Positions 1 through 6,211 of a stretch of DNA of 12,156 nucleotides are shown piece after piece. Source of the DNA: Deltaproteobacteria bacterium (lineage in GTDB: Bacteria; Desulfobacterota; Deferrimicrobia; Deferrimicrobiales; Deferrimicrobiaceae); NCBI GenBank assembly GCA_025357175.1, contig JANXPS010000254.1, forward strand, positions 1-12,156, given 5' to 3'. Numbering within the stretch: the first letter of the stretch is position 1; every line of letters starts with the position of its first letter. Both the position numbers and the translations under genes were made by a program. The notes beneath the pieces were generated by a model. That model was not told the DNA's origin and did not search any database. It saw only the letters and a program-made list of their open reading frames with translations.

Positions 1-2258
1 GTCCCGCCGCCCTGCACCCGCGTCGTGAAAAAAGGTTCGAAAATGTGCGTCATCACTTCCGGCGTCATGCCGCAACCGGAATCCTCGACCCTCAGGCGAA
101 CGTACTCCCCCGGTTCGATTCCCGGATGGACGTCGGTGAACTCCGTTTCGGCGATGCGGATGTCGGCAAGCCGGACCCGAAGGATCCCCCCGGACCCGCC
201 CATGGCGGCGGCGGCGTTCGTGCAAAGGTTCATGACCACCTGGTATATCTGCGTCGGGTTCGCGAAGACGCGCGACGTGGACTCGATCTCGGGGATGATC
301 TTGACGGTCGAGGGGACTGCCGCACGCAACAGTTTCAGCGTTTCCAGGACGACCTCGCCGATCCGGACGGGGCGTTTTTCAAGATGGCTCTTGCGGCTGA
401 ATGCCAGGATCTGCTTGACCAGCTCGGTCGCCCGCCGGCCGCCGAGAAGTACCTGGGACATGTAGTCCCGAAGGGGGGAATTCCCCGGCAGCGATGCGAG
501 CGACATCTCCGTATACCCGACGATCGCGGTCAGGATGTTGTTGAAGTCGTGCGCGATTCCCCCAGCCAGCGTCCCGATCGCCTCCAGGCGCTGGGAATCG
601 GCGAGGCGCGCCTCCATGGCGGCCTGCTCGGTCACGTCGCCCCGGACGGAGACATATCCCGCGATTCCGCCCGATGCGTCCGGTATGGGAGCGATGTTGG
701 CATCCTGCAGGATCAGGCGGCCTTCTTTCGTGCGGTTGCGGAAGCGCCCTTTCCAGATATTTCCGGCCCGGATCGACGCCCACATTTCCTTGTAGAAGGC
801 GTCATCCTGCGCGCCGCCGTTCAGGATCCGGCACGATTTTCCGACCGCTTCCGACCGCGAAAAGCCGGTGGTTGCTTCAAATGAGGGATTTACGTATTCG
901 ATGACGCCATCCGGGTCGGTGATCACGATGTCCTCGGCGGCTTGCTCGACGGCCGCGGCGAGCCGCGCCGCGCGCGCCTCGGCCCGGTGTCTCTCCGAGA
1001 TCATGCCGTTTGCCGATTCCGCCAGTTCACGGAACTCGGTGAAAACCTGCCCCTCCGGGTCGATGACCGCTTCGCCCGTGGCTGCTTTCCGGAAGAAGGA
1101 CGAGAAGTTTTCGAACGTGCTCCGCATCCGCATGGCCGTATAGCGTGCGACGGCGACGGCCCCGAGGAAAAGGATCGAGAGCAATCCCAGGATCTTGGCC
1201 ATGGTCCGCCAGAAGCGGCCGGTCACCTGCATGCGGGCGTCCTCGACGCGGCTGTCGATATCGCCGATGCCGGTACCGGCGGCAACGAACCACCCCGACC
1301 CCTCGTCGGCCCGGGCGTAAAACAACTCGGAACCGGGCATCCCCTCACCCGTCGAGGTGCGGTTCGTCAGGAAACCGCCACCCGATCGCGACCGCTCAAG
1401 CAACCCCCGGATGATCGGCTCGCCCCCACGCCCTCGCACGAGGTCCGCAACGGCGCCGGTCGCCCCGGGTCCCAGGAGGACGCCGTCCAACGTGCCTGCG
1501 AAGACGCGCCCGTCGCCGGCGAACCGGATCTTTTCGATCCGGGCCAGGATGTCCTCCCGGATTTCCTGGTCCGCGTCGTCGAGATATTCCCCCGCCCCGA
1601 TCACCCAGTCGAACGGCGCGAACCGCTTCACGTAGGAGATCTTGGAAAAGTCGTTTCCCGGGGCGTGCGGCTTCGACCAGCGGTAGGCGTAGAACCCCTC
1701 GCCCCGGAGCCGGGAGACCTCGATCATGTCGCGGAACAGATACGACCCTCGCGCATCGCGGCGGTCGATCAGTTTCTTCCCTTCCAGTTCGGGCCGGTCG
1801 CCGTTCAGCAGTTGATGGCCGTCGCACGAGAATGCGAAGCAGTAGCCGCGCCCCCGGTTGAAGCGGACAGGCCTCAGGGCATCCAGAATCATCGCCTGGA
1901 TTTCCACGCCGCTTTTATTTCCCTTGTGCCTGTTCCAGAGGTAGGTGGCCGTCGCGTGCGCCTGGAGGACGGTGGCCCGGACCGATTCCTTCGCGCGCGC
2001 CTCCGTCTGGGACCGCATGAAGGCGACGAGGTCGAGCGTGCGGTCGACCTGCTCCTTGAGCGCAGCCTTGCGGGATTCGAGGAACTCGTTGCGGATCCGG
2101 GCTTCGTCCTTGCGAAAATGTTCGTATTCCGAACGGAGCCACGCCCCGCCCACAAGCAGCATGGCCGCGAATGTGCCAACGACCCAGTTGCGCAGGATCG
2201 TGTTTACGACGGTCCGTTTGAAGATCAAGTTTTCGCCGGACAATGAGACATGAGCCAT
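1..2258 (-). CDS. Membrane-bound Cache-PAS sensor histidine kinase (3' end outside window)
   Basis: One uninterrupted minus-strand frame gives 752 residues before the window edge. It reads as a transmembrane sensor kinase: a membrane segment at about residues 24-42, a double-Cache-type periplasmic sensor at about 50-345 (the PELEG and WVIGAGEYLDD stretches are typical of this class), a second membrane segment at about 350-372 and a PAS domain at about 432-552. The dimerisation domain follows with the phospho-acceptor in GGIAHDFNN (His570), then an HATPase with N box (MNLCTNAA, near 678), G box (DSGCGM) and F box (FEPFFTT). The remaining ATPase end, and perhaps a receiver domain as is common for kinases with this H box, lie beyond base 1. 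The start ATG at 2258 has only a weak GGA upstream. The ligand is not predictable; Cache domains usually bind small organic molecules. It lies 111 bp downstream of the response regulator on the same strand. Kinase assignment is certain, the partner is not. Confidence 0.93.
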   Translation of the reverse strand, partial: MAHVSLSGENLIFKRTVVNTILRNWVVGTFAAMLLVGGAWLRSEYEHFRKDEARIRNEFLESRKAALKEQVDRTLDLVAFMRSQTEARAKESVRATVLQAHATATYLWNRHKGNKSGVEIQAMILDALRPVRFNRGRGYCFAFSCDGHQLLNGDRPELEGKKLIDRRDARGSYLFRDMIEVSRLRGEGFYAYRWSKPHAPGNDFSKISYVKRFAPFDWVIGAGEYLDDADQEIREDILARIEKIRFAGDGRVFAGTLDGVLLGPGATGAVADLVRGRGGEPIIRGLLERSRSGGGFLTNRTSTGEGMPGSELFYARADEGSGWFVAAGTGIGDIDSRVEDARMQVTGRFWRTMAKILGLLSILFLGAVAVARYTAMRMRSTFENFSSFFRKAATGEAVIDPEGQVFTEFRELAESANGMISERHRAEARAARLAAAVEQAAEDIVITDPDGVIEYVNPSFEATTGFSRSEAVGKSCRILNGGAQDDAFYKEMWASIRAGNIWKGRFRNRTKEGRLILQDANIAPIPDASGGIAGYVSVRGDVTEQAAMEARLADSQRLEAIGTLAGGIAHDFNNILTAIVGYTEMSLASLPGNSPLRDYMSQVLLGGRRATELVKQILAFSRKSHLEKRPVRIGEVVLETLKLLRAAVPSTVKIIPEIESTSRVFANPTQIYQVVMNLCTNAAAAMGGSGGILRVRLADIRIAETEFTDVHPGIEPGEYVRLRVEDSGCGMTPEVMTHIFEPFFTTRVQGGG

Positions 2259-2307
2259 TATCCGTTATAAGCGGGCGGAAATACTGACGGGCGTGCCTGT
2301 TAAATGT

Positions 2308-2346
2308 GTAGGTGACTGCCCGCCATTGCGGTAGGTATATCCCTAC
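2308..2346. promoter_or_regulatory. Candidate operator: GTAGGTAT palindrome plus an upstream half-site
   Basis: In the 111-bp gap between the response regulator and the membrane kinase, bases 2331-2346 form a near-perfect 16-bp palindrome (GTAGGTAT followed directly by ATCCCTAC, one mismatched pair). A further GTAGGT lies at 2308-2313, 23 bp away in the same orientation. Dimeric LuxR/NarL-type regulators often bind such inverted and direct half-sites, so control of the membrane kinase by the neighbouring regulator is possible but is inference. I see no convincing sigma-70 promoter or Rho-independent terminator in this gap. Confidence 0.35.
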
Positions 2347-2369
2347 AAATACTCGCCCGGGAGGAATGC

Positions 2370-3005
2370 TCAGTCGGTGATGCCCCGTTCGAGGAGATAC
2401 CGGATGATTTCAGCGCCGGTCCGCATCCCCATCTTCTGGAATATCCGGCTCTTGTAGGTCGTGACCGTCTTCGGGCTCATGAAAAGCGCCGCGGCGATGT
2501 CCTTGTTCCGCATGCCTGCGCCGATCTTCCGCATGACATCGTATTCCCGGTCGGAAAGCTTCTCGTGGACCGGACGCGTGGCGTCCGCCTCCAGGTCGAA
2601 GGCCAGCTTCTCCGCGAGCCCGGCGCTGACGTATTTCCGTCCCTGGGCGACCCGCCGGATCGCGGCGATCAGTTCCTCCAGCGCGCTCTCCTTGGTGAGG
2701 TAACCGGATGCGCCGGCCCGCAGCGCCCGGATCGCGTATTGTTCCTCCGGGTGCATGCTGAGAATGAGAACCGGCAGGCGGGGTTTGCGTTCCTTTATGA
2801 GCTTGAGCACCTCGAGTCCGTTGCGGTCCGGCATCGAGATGTCGAGGAGGACGATGTCGAATTCGTCGCACCCGACCCGTTCCAGCGCCTCCCGCCCCGT
2901 GAATGCATCCCCGATGACCCGGATGTCGGGCGTCTTCAGCAGGATCTCCTCGATTCCCCGGAGAACGATCCGGTGGTCGTCGACGACGAGAACGCGGATG
3001 GTCAT
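2370..3005 (-). CDS. Response regulator, NarL/FixJ (LuxR-type HTH) family
   Basis: A 211-aa two-domain DNA-binding response regulator. The receiver domain (about 1-120) has the acidic pair D9/D10, the phospho-acceptor D55 in LLDISMPD, a Ser at the switch position (S83) and the conserved K105 in YLTKES. The LuxR-type helix-turn-helix lies at about 148-208, with the characteristic LSDREYDV, NKDIA and SPKTV blocks. The length is typical for the family. Its ATG (3005-3003) overlaps the TGA of the upstream sensor kinase (3004-3002), an ATGA overlap indicating translational coupling, so that kinase is the likely cognate partner. The same frame stays open far upstream through the kinase gene by chance; the start chosen here is where receiver homology begins and is supported by the overlap. 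Target genes are unknown. Confidence 0.95.
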   Translation of the reverse strand: MTIRVLVVDDHRIVLRGIEEILLKTPDIRVIGDAFTGREALERVGCDEFDIVLLDISMPDRNGLEVLKLIKERKPRLPVLILSMHPEEQYAIRALRAGASGYLTKESALEELIAAIRRVAQGRKYVSAGLAEKLAFDLEADATRPVHEKLSDREYDVMRKIGAGMRNKDIAAALFMSPKTVTTYKSRIFQKMGMRTGAEIIRYLLERGITD

Positions 3006-4469
3006 CGTCCGCCACCGTCTTCGACCGGAAAGCGGGCGGTAATGGCCGTTCCGCCGAGCCGCAGCGCCTTGACGCGGACATCGCCTCCGAACAGGTGAGC
3101 CCTTTCCCGCATCCCGACAAGACCGAAAGACAGCGGGTCGGAAATCCTGTCGGCATCGATCCCGATGCCGTTGTCCCTGACGGTGAGCGTGACGTCGCGT
3201 TCCGTCTTGACGAGGCGGACGGACACCTTCGAAGCGCCCGAATGGCGGACGATGTTCGCCAGGATCTCCTGGAAAATCCGGAAAAGCGCGGTCGAGCGGG
3301 CCGAATCCAGTTCGATGTCGTTCGGGACGACCGCCACCCTGCAGGCGATTCCCCGGCGCTTCCGGAAATCTCCCGCCTGCCACTCGATCGCCGCCCCCAG
3401 GCCGAGATCGTCGAGCAGCACCGGGCGCAGCTCGGTGGCGATCCGCCTCACCGTCCCGATGGTGGAATCGATCGACTCCGTCATGTCGGCAATCCGCTCC
3501 ATCAGCATCCCGCGGGGGCCGTCTAGATTTTCGGCGACCCAGGAAGTATCCATCCGCAGCCCCATCAGCCCCTGGCCCAGGATGTCGTGGATCTCGCGCG
3601 CCATCCGCTTCCGCTCGTCCTCGATCGCTTCCTGGATGTGGGCGGACAGCTTGCGAAGCTGGTCCCGCGACTGCGTCAGCCGTGGCCGAGGCCCGCTTCC
3701 GTTCCGTGATGTCCTCGACCACGGCGACGGCGTGCATCACCTTGCCGTCGGTCGACTTGACCAACCCGAAGATCCGGTTGACCCAGACCACGCTCCCGTC
3801 CTTGCGGATGTACCGTTTTTCCGTGACGACCGTGTGCCCACCGCCGCCGAAGATGCGCCGGGCAATCGCCTGGTCGTTTGCCCGGTCGTCGGGATGCGTG
3901 ATCTGCAGGAACGTCATCTCGAGCAGTTCTTCTTCCGAATAACCCGTGATTTCGCAAAAACGGGGGTTGACCTTCAGGAATCGGCCATCGGGCGGCCCTG
4001 CGTTGCAGATTCCCGCCGCGGCGAACTCGAAGGTGCTTCGGAAGAGCTGCTCGCTCTCGCGAAGCGACGCCTCCATCCGCCGGTGCTCGGTCACGTCGAT
4101 GGCGTAGTGCAGGAAAAGTTCCTCGTCCACCGGGACCCAGCGGATCTCGTACACCCGGCTGTCCTTTTCGACGACTCGCTGTTGCGGTTCCCCCGATTCC
4201 CATAGTTTCGGGGCGAGACACCACGGGCAGGGTTTTGCGAACCGCTGCCAGCCCGCGTAGCAGGTTCGCCCCGGCTCGGCGCCTTCCAGCAGCGCGGATC
4301 TGTTGGCGGCGACGATCTCGTAACTCTTCGGCCGGAGGATCAGCGCCGGCCAGGGCATATTGTCCAGGAGGATCCGGTTCAGCCGGCTTTTTTCCGACAG
4401 TTCCCGGTGAACCGCGCGGCGGTCCGTCGTGTTGACGCGGGGAGGACCCGTCTTGATATCGCCTGACAT
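3002..4469 (-). CDS. PAS-PAS sensor histidine kinase (HisKA_3 / NarX-type), frameshifted in this sequence
   Basis: A soluble sensor kinase with no membrane segment. The N-terminal part (from ATG 4469) has PAS1 at about 25-130, with a cysteine cluster C70, C81 and C84 (PCPWC), and PAS2 at about 140-258, ending in the usual DITERKR. The C-terminal part is a HisKA_3 domain with the phospho-acceptor in REIHDILGQ (about residue 294), then an HATPase with EILANIVRHSG, DNGIGI and GLVGMRERA. The two parts are in different frames. The switch falls near 3680, and removing one G from ACGGCTG gives a linker of the usual length and a 488-aa protein. The stop overlaps the response regulator start by 4 bp. 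The sequence shows no slippery motif, so a sequencing error or a genuine disabling mutation is more likely than programmed frameshifting. No good ribosome site precedes ATG 4469. Confidence 0.85.
3673..3690 (-). other. Frameshift point in the PAS sensor kinase gene
   Basis: Reading the minus strand, the PAS frame is sound through ITERKRASAT. The kinase frame is sound from LTQSRDQLRKLSAH onward, the normal linker into a HisKA_3 domain. The two meet within GCCACGGCTGACGC. Deleting one G restores a continuous linker of family-typical length, which indicates a +1 insertion. There is no homopolymer longer than two bases and no A-rich slippery heptamer at the site. Confidence 0.8.
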
Positions 4470-4506
4470 TAGAACAATGTATCGTTTTTCGTGCGGACTG
4501 AAAAGG

Positions 4507-4527
4507 AGTCCCGACAGAAGTCCCGAC
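4507..4527. repeat. Tandem 9-bp direct repeat in the divergent promoter region
   Basis: AGTCCCGAC occurs at 4507-4515 and again at 4519-4527, a 12-bp period with a 3-bp spacer. It lies between the sensor kinase start (4469, minus) and the lexA promoter (plus), so it could be a regulator site for either direction. No known consensus is recognised. Confidence 0.5.
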
Positions 4528-4538
4528 TGCGGGCCCTC

Positions 4539-4567
4539 TTGACTTCGTTCCCGGATATGTATATTTT
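4539..4567 (+). promoter_or_regulatory. Candidate sigma-70 promoter of the lexA-polB cassette
   Basis: TTGACT (4539-4544) and TATTTT (4562-4567) are separated by 17 bp. An alternative -10, TATATT at 4560-4565, has a 15-bp spacer. Transcription would begin near 4574, only about four bases before the ATG at 4578. There is no Shine-Dalgarno sequence upstream of that ATG, so a leaderless or nearly leaderless mRNA is implied. The -10 element lies inside the dyad at 4554-4577, which suits repression by a bound protein. Confidence 0.5.
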
Positions 4568-4577
4568 CATACCTATC
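4554..4577. promoter_or_regulatory. Putative LexA operator (autoregulatory dyad)
   Basis: The arms GATATGTAT (4554-4562) and ATACCTATC (4569-4577) pair at 8 of 9 positions around a 6-bp AT-rich centre. The dyad covers the candidate -10 element and ends at the base before the lexA start codon. LexA genes are usually autorepressed, and position and symmetry fit that. The half-site GATAnGTAT matches neither the E. coli (CTGT-N8-ACAG) nor the Gram-positive (GAAC/GTTC) SOS box, so LexA binding is inferred from position only. Confidence 0.5.
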
Positions 4578-5189
4578 ATGAATCCGCCACTGACCCCGCA
4601 GCAGCAGCGCGTCCTGTCGTTCATCCGCGACTTCATGGCGCGCGAGTCGTTCGCCCCCACGGCGAAAGAGATCGCCGACCGGTTCGGCATCGCCGTCAAG
4701 AACGGTTTCTATTACCTCGACCTGCTCCAGCGAAAGGGATACATCCGGCGAACGCCGAACCAGCATCGCCGGATCGAGTTCCCGGGTTCGAGGGCACCGT
4801 CCTCTCCCGTCAGGGTGCCGGTGCTGGGCAGCGTTCCCGCCGGCAGTCCGCGCGAGGCGGTCGAACTGGTGCGGGACGAGCTGTTGCTCGACGCGTCGCT
4901 GACCGGCGACGGCGAGGTCTTCTCCCTGCGCGTCTCGGGCGACAGCATGAGCGGCGACCATATCGCCGACGGCGACTACATCCTGATCCGCTGCCAGTCC
5001 GACGCCTCCGACGGCGATATCGTCGTCGCGGTTCTCTCGGGCGACGCCACCGTCAAGCGGCTGCGCCGACGGGACGGCGCCGTCGTGCTCGAGGCGTCCA
5101 ACCCGGCCTACCCGCCCATCACCGTGCCCGCCGACGCCGCCTCGTTCCGCATCGCCGGCAAGGTGGTGGGCGTCTACCGGAAGCTGTGA
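4578..5189 (+). CDS. lexA: LexA-family SOS repressor / autopeptidase
   Basis: A 203-aa protein of normal LexA length. The N-terminal winged helix-turn-helix (about 4-70) has TPQQQRVLSFIRDF, then PTAKEIADRFGIA and LLQRKGYIRR. The C-terminal S24 peptidase half has the self-cleavage site in VPAG (Ala88-Gly89), the catalytic Ser123 in SGDSM and Lys160 in ATVKRL, so RecA-stimulated self-cleavage should be intact. The HTH is divergent from mainstream LexA (IAVKNGFYYLD where SPSSVHHHL-like sequence is usual), suggesting a paralogue with its own operator. The frame is open further upstream (ATG 4557, GTG 4491), but those starts fall in or before the promoter and dyad; 4578 matches the N-terminus of the family. 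It heads a four-gene cassette, its TGA overlapping the next ATG by one base. Confidence 0.93.
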   Translation: MNPPLTPQQQRVLSFIRDFMARESFAPTAKEIADRFGIAVKNGFYYLDLLQRKGYIRRTPNQHRRIEFPGSRAPSSPVRVPVLGSVPAGSPREAVELVRDELLLDASLTGDGEVFSLRVSGDSMSGDHIADGDYILIRCQSDASDGDIVVAVLSGDATVKRLRRRDGAVVLEASNPAYPPITVPADAASFRIAGKVVGVYRKL

Positions 5190-5833
5190 TGGACGACGCG
5201 TCCGTTTCCGCACCGGGGCCTGCCGCGCTCGACCTGTTCAGCGCCTCCGCCCTTTGCCTGTCGCCTCCGCCCGGAAAAATGGCGGGCATCTTCGGCGAGG
5301 GCGCCTGCACGCTCGCGCTGCAGGCGCTGGCGTCGCCGCTGCTCGCGGGCGAAGCGGTGGTCGCCGTGGACGGCGGCAACCGCTTCGACCCTTATGCGAT
5401 CAGCCGCACCGCATCGGCCCTGGGTGGCGACGCGCGGGCGGCGCTCTCCCGAATCCACCTGTCGCGCGCCTTCACCTGCCACCAGCTCGAACGGCTGCTG
5501 TCCGAGCGGCTGGCGCCCGAACTGGCGCGCCGCCGGTCGCGGCTCGCGCTGGTGCTCGGCCTGCACGAGCTGTTCCGCGACGCCGACGTTCCCTACAAGG
5601 AGGCGTGCGCCCTGTTCCGCAAGAGCGTCTCTGCGCTCAAGAAGATCGCGGAGTCCGGCGTCCGGGTCGTGCTGACGGGTCGTCCGACGGCCGGCGACCG
5701 GGCGTGCTTCTTCCTGCATCTCGCCCGCGACGCCCGCCCCTTGCTGCTGCTGCGCCGCGAAGACGACGGCTGGAGCGGCACGCTCCGGCTCGACGATCGC
5801 CGCTCGCCGATCCTGCTTCGCCCCGGAGCCTAG
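5189..5833 (+). CDS. RecA/RadA-fold protein with lost ATPase motifs, SOS cassette accessory factor
   Basis: A 214-aa protein resembling the core of the RecA/Rad51 fold. The P-loop region reads GIFGEGACTLALQ (33-45) in place of a G-x4-GK[T/S] loop, so the ATP-binding Lys and Thr are Ala39 and Cys40. A RecA-like second block VVAVDGG is at 57-63. The Walker B-like strand LALVLGLHELFRD (119-131) carries Gly124 where the acidic residue is expected, and VRVVLTGRP (158-166) resembles the VVITNQ strand of Rad51. ATP hydrolysis therefore looks unlikely; a structural role, such as bringing the polymerase to DNA or to RecA filaments as proposed for ImuA, is inference. The ATG overlaps the lexA stop in TGATG, implying translational coupling; a GTG one codon earlier is possible. 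The ImuA/SulA-like label is possible but not assured without a search. Confidence 0.7.
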   Translation: MDDASVSAPGPAALDLFSASALCLSPPPGKMAGIFGEGACTLALQALASPLLAGEAVVAVDGGNRFDPYAISRTASALGGDARAALSRIHLSRAFTCHQLERLLSERLAPELARRRSRLALVLGLHELFRDADVPYKEACALFRKSVSALKKIAESGVRVVLTGRPTAGDRACFFLHLARDARPLLLLRREDDGWSGTLRLDDRRSPILLRPGA

Positions 5834-5836
5834 GCC

Positions 5837-6211
5837 GTGGGCCGCACCGTCCTTCCGTTCACGCAGACGCTCCACCAGGAGGAATCCACCTGGAAAGAGT
5901 TCCGCCGCGCGCTGCGCAAGGAAGACCGGGAACTGTTCGACGCGCTTTTCACCGATGCCCGCTACCACACCACCGCCTGCGCCTGCTCGGGACGGCCGGT
6001 GCCGTTCGAGGCGGTGCTGATGAGCATCCTCGTCGAGTCGCGGCGCGCCGTGCGCGACCTGTCGCTGCGGCTTGCAGCGCTCGAAGCGGGCGCCGGAACG
6101 ACGCCGCGGGGCGTCACGGTCCCCGGCACCGCCGAAGGCGATGCCCCGCCCGGAGACACCGAGCCGTCTCCCGGCGGTCCGGTCCTGCCGTCATGCCGCC
6201 CCGGACGCTGA
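5837..6211 (+). CDS. Uncharacterised 124-aa protein of the lexA-polB cassette
   Basis: Family not recognised. It starts at a GTG three bases after the RecA-like gene's stop codon and its 3' end overlaps the polymerase start by 19 bp, so it is firmly within the operon. The first 84 residues look folded: a charged helical stretch (TWKEFRRALRKEDRELFDALF, about 19-39), a cysteine/histidine patch HTTACAC (44-50), then RPVPFEAVLMSILVE (53-67) and a helix to about 84. Residues 85-124 are Gly/Pro/Ala-rich and probably disordered. No membrane segment or signal peptide is seen. By position it may be a subunit or adaptor for the polymerase, comparable to the small proteins found beside archaeal PolB2, but that is inference. 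The frame has sensible codon use throughout the core, which supports it as real. Confidence 0.72.
   Translation: MGRTVLPFTQTLHQEESTWKEFRRALRKEDRELFDALFTDARYHTTACACSGRPVPFEAVLMSILVESRRAVRDLSLRLAALEAGAGTTPRGVTVPGTAEGDAPPGDTEPSPGGPVLPSCRPGR

Noticed and set aside
942..2246. A 434-codon plus-strand open frame opposite the membrane kinase
   Set aside because: Its translation is Pro/Arg/Gly/Asp-rich without family features and it lies entirely antisense to a clear kinase; an artefact of high GC.
2259..2369. Sigma-54 promoter or intrinsic terminator in the gap before the membrane kinase
   Set aside because: A GGCAC is present but the TTGC partner at the right distance is not, and the GC-rich inverted stretches are not followed by a T-run.
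3660..3700. Programmed frameshifting at the kinase frameshift point
   Set aside because: No slippery heptamer, no ribosome-stalling structure evident and no stop forcing the event; error or mutation is simpler.
2370..5213. A 947-codon minus-strand open frame spanning response regulator, kinase and lexA regions
   Set aside because: It is a chance open frame: its first part is antisense to lexA, its middle is out of frame through the kinase ATPase domain, and only the PAS and receiver parts are protein-like.
5254..6192. Upstream extension of the polymerase frame to 5254
   Set aside because: The extension is an Arg/Ala-rich shadow of the RecA-like and 124-aa genes; polymerase-like sequence begins at ATG 6193.
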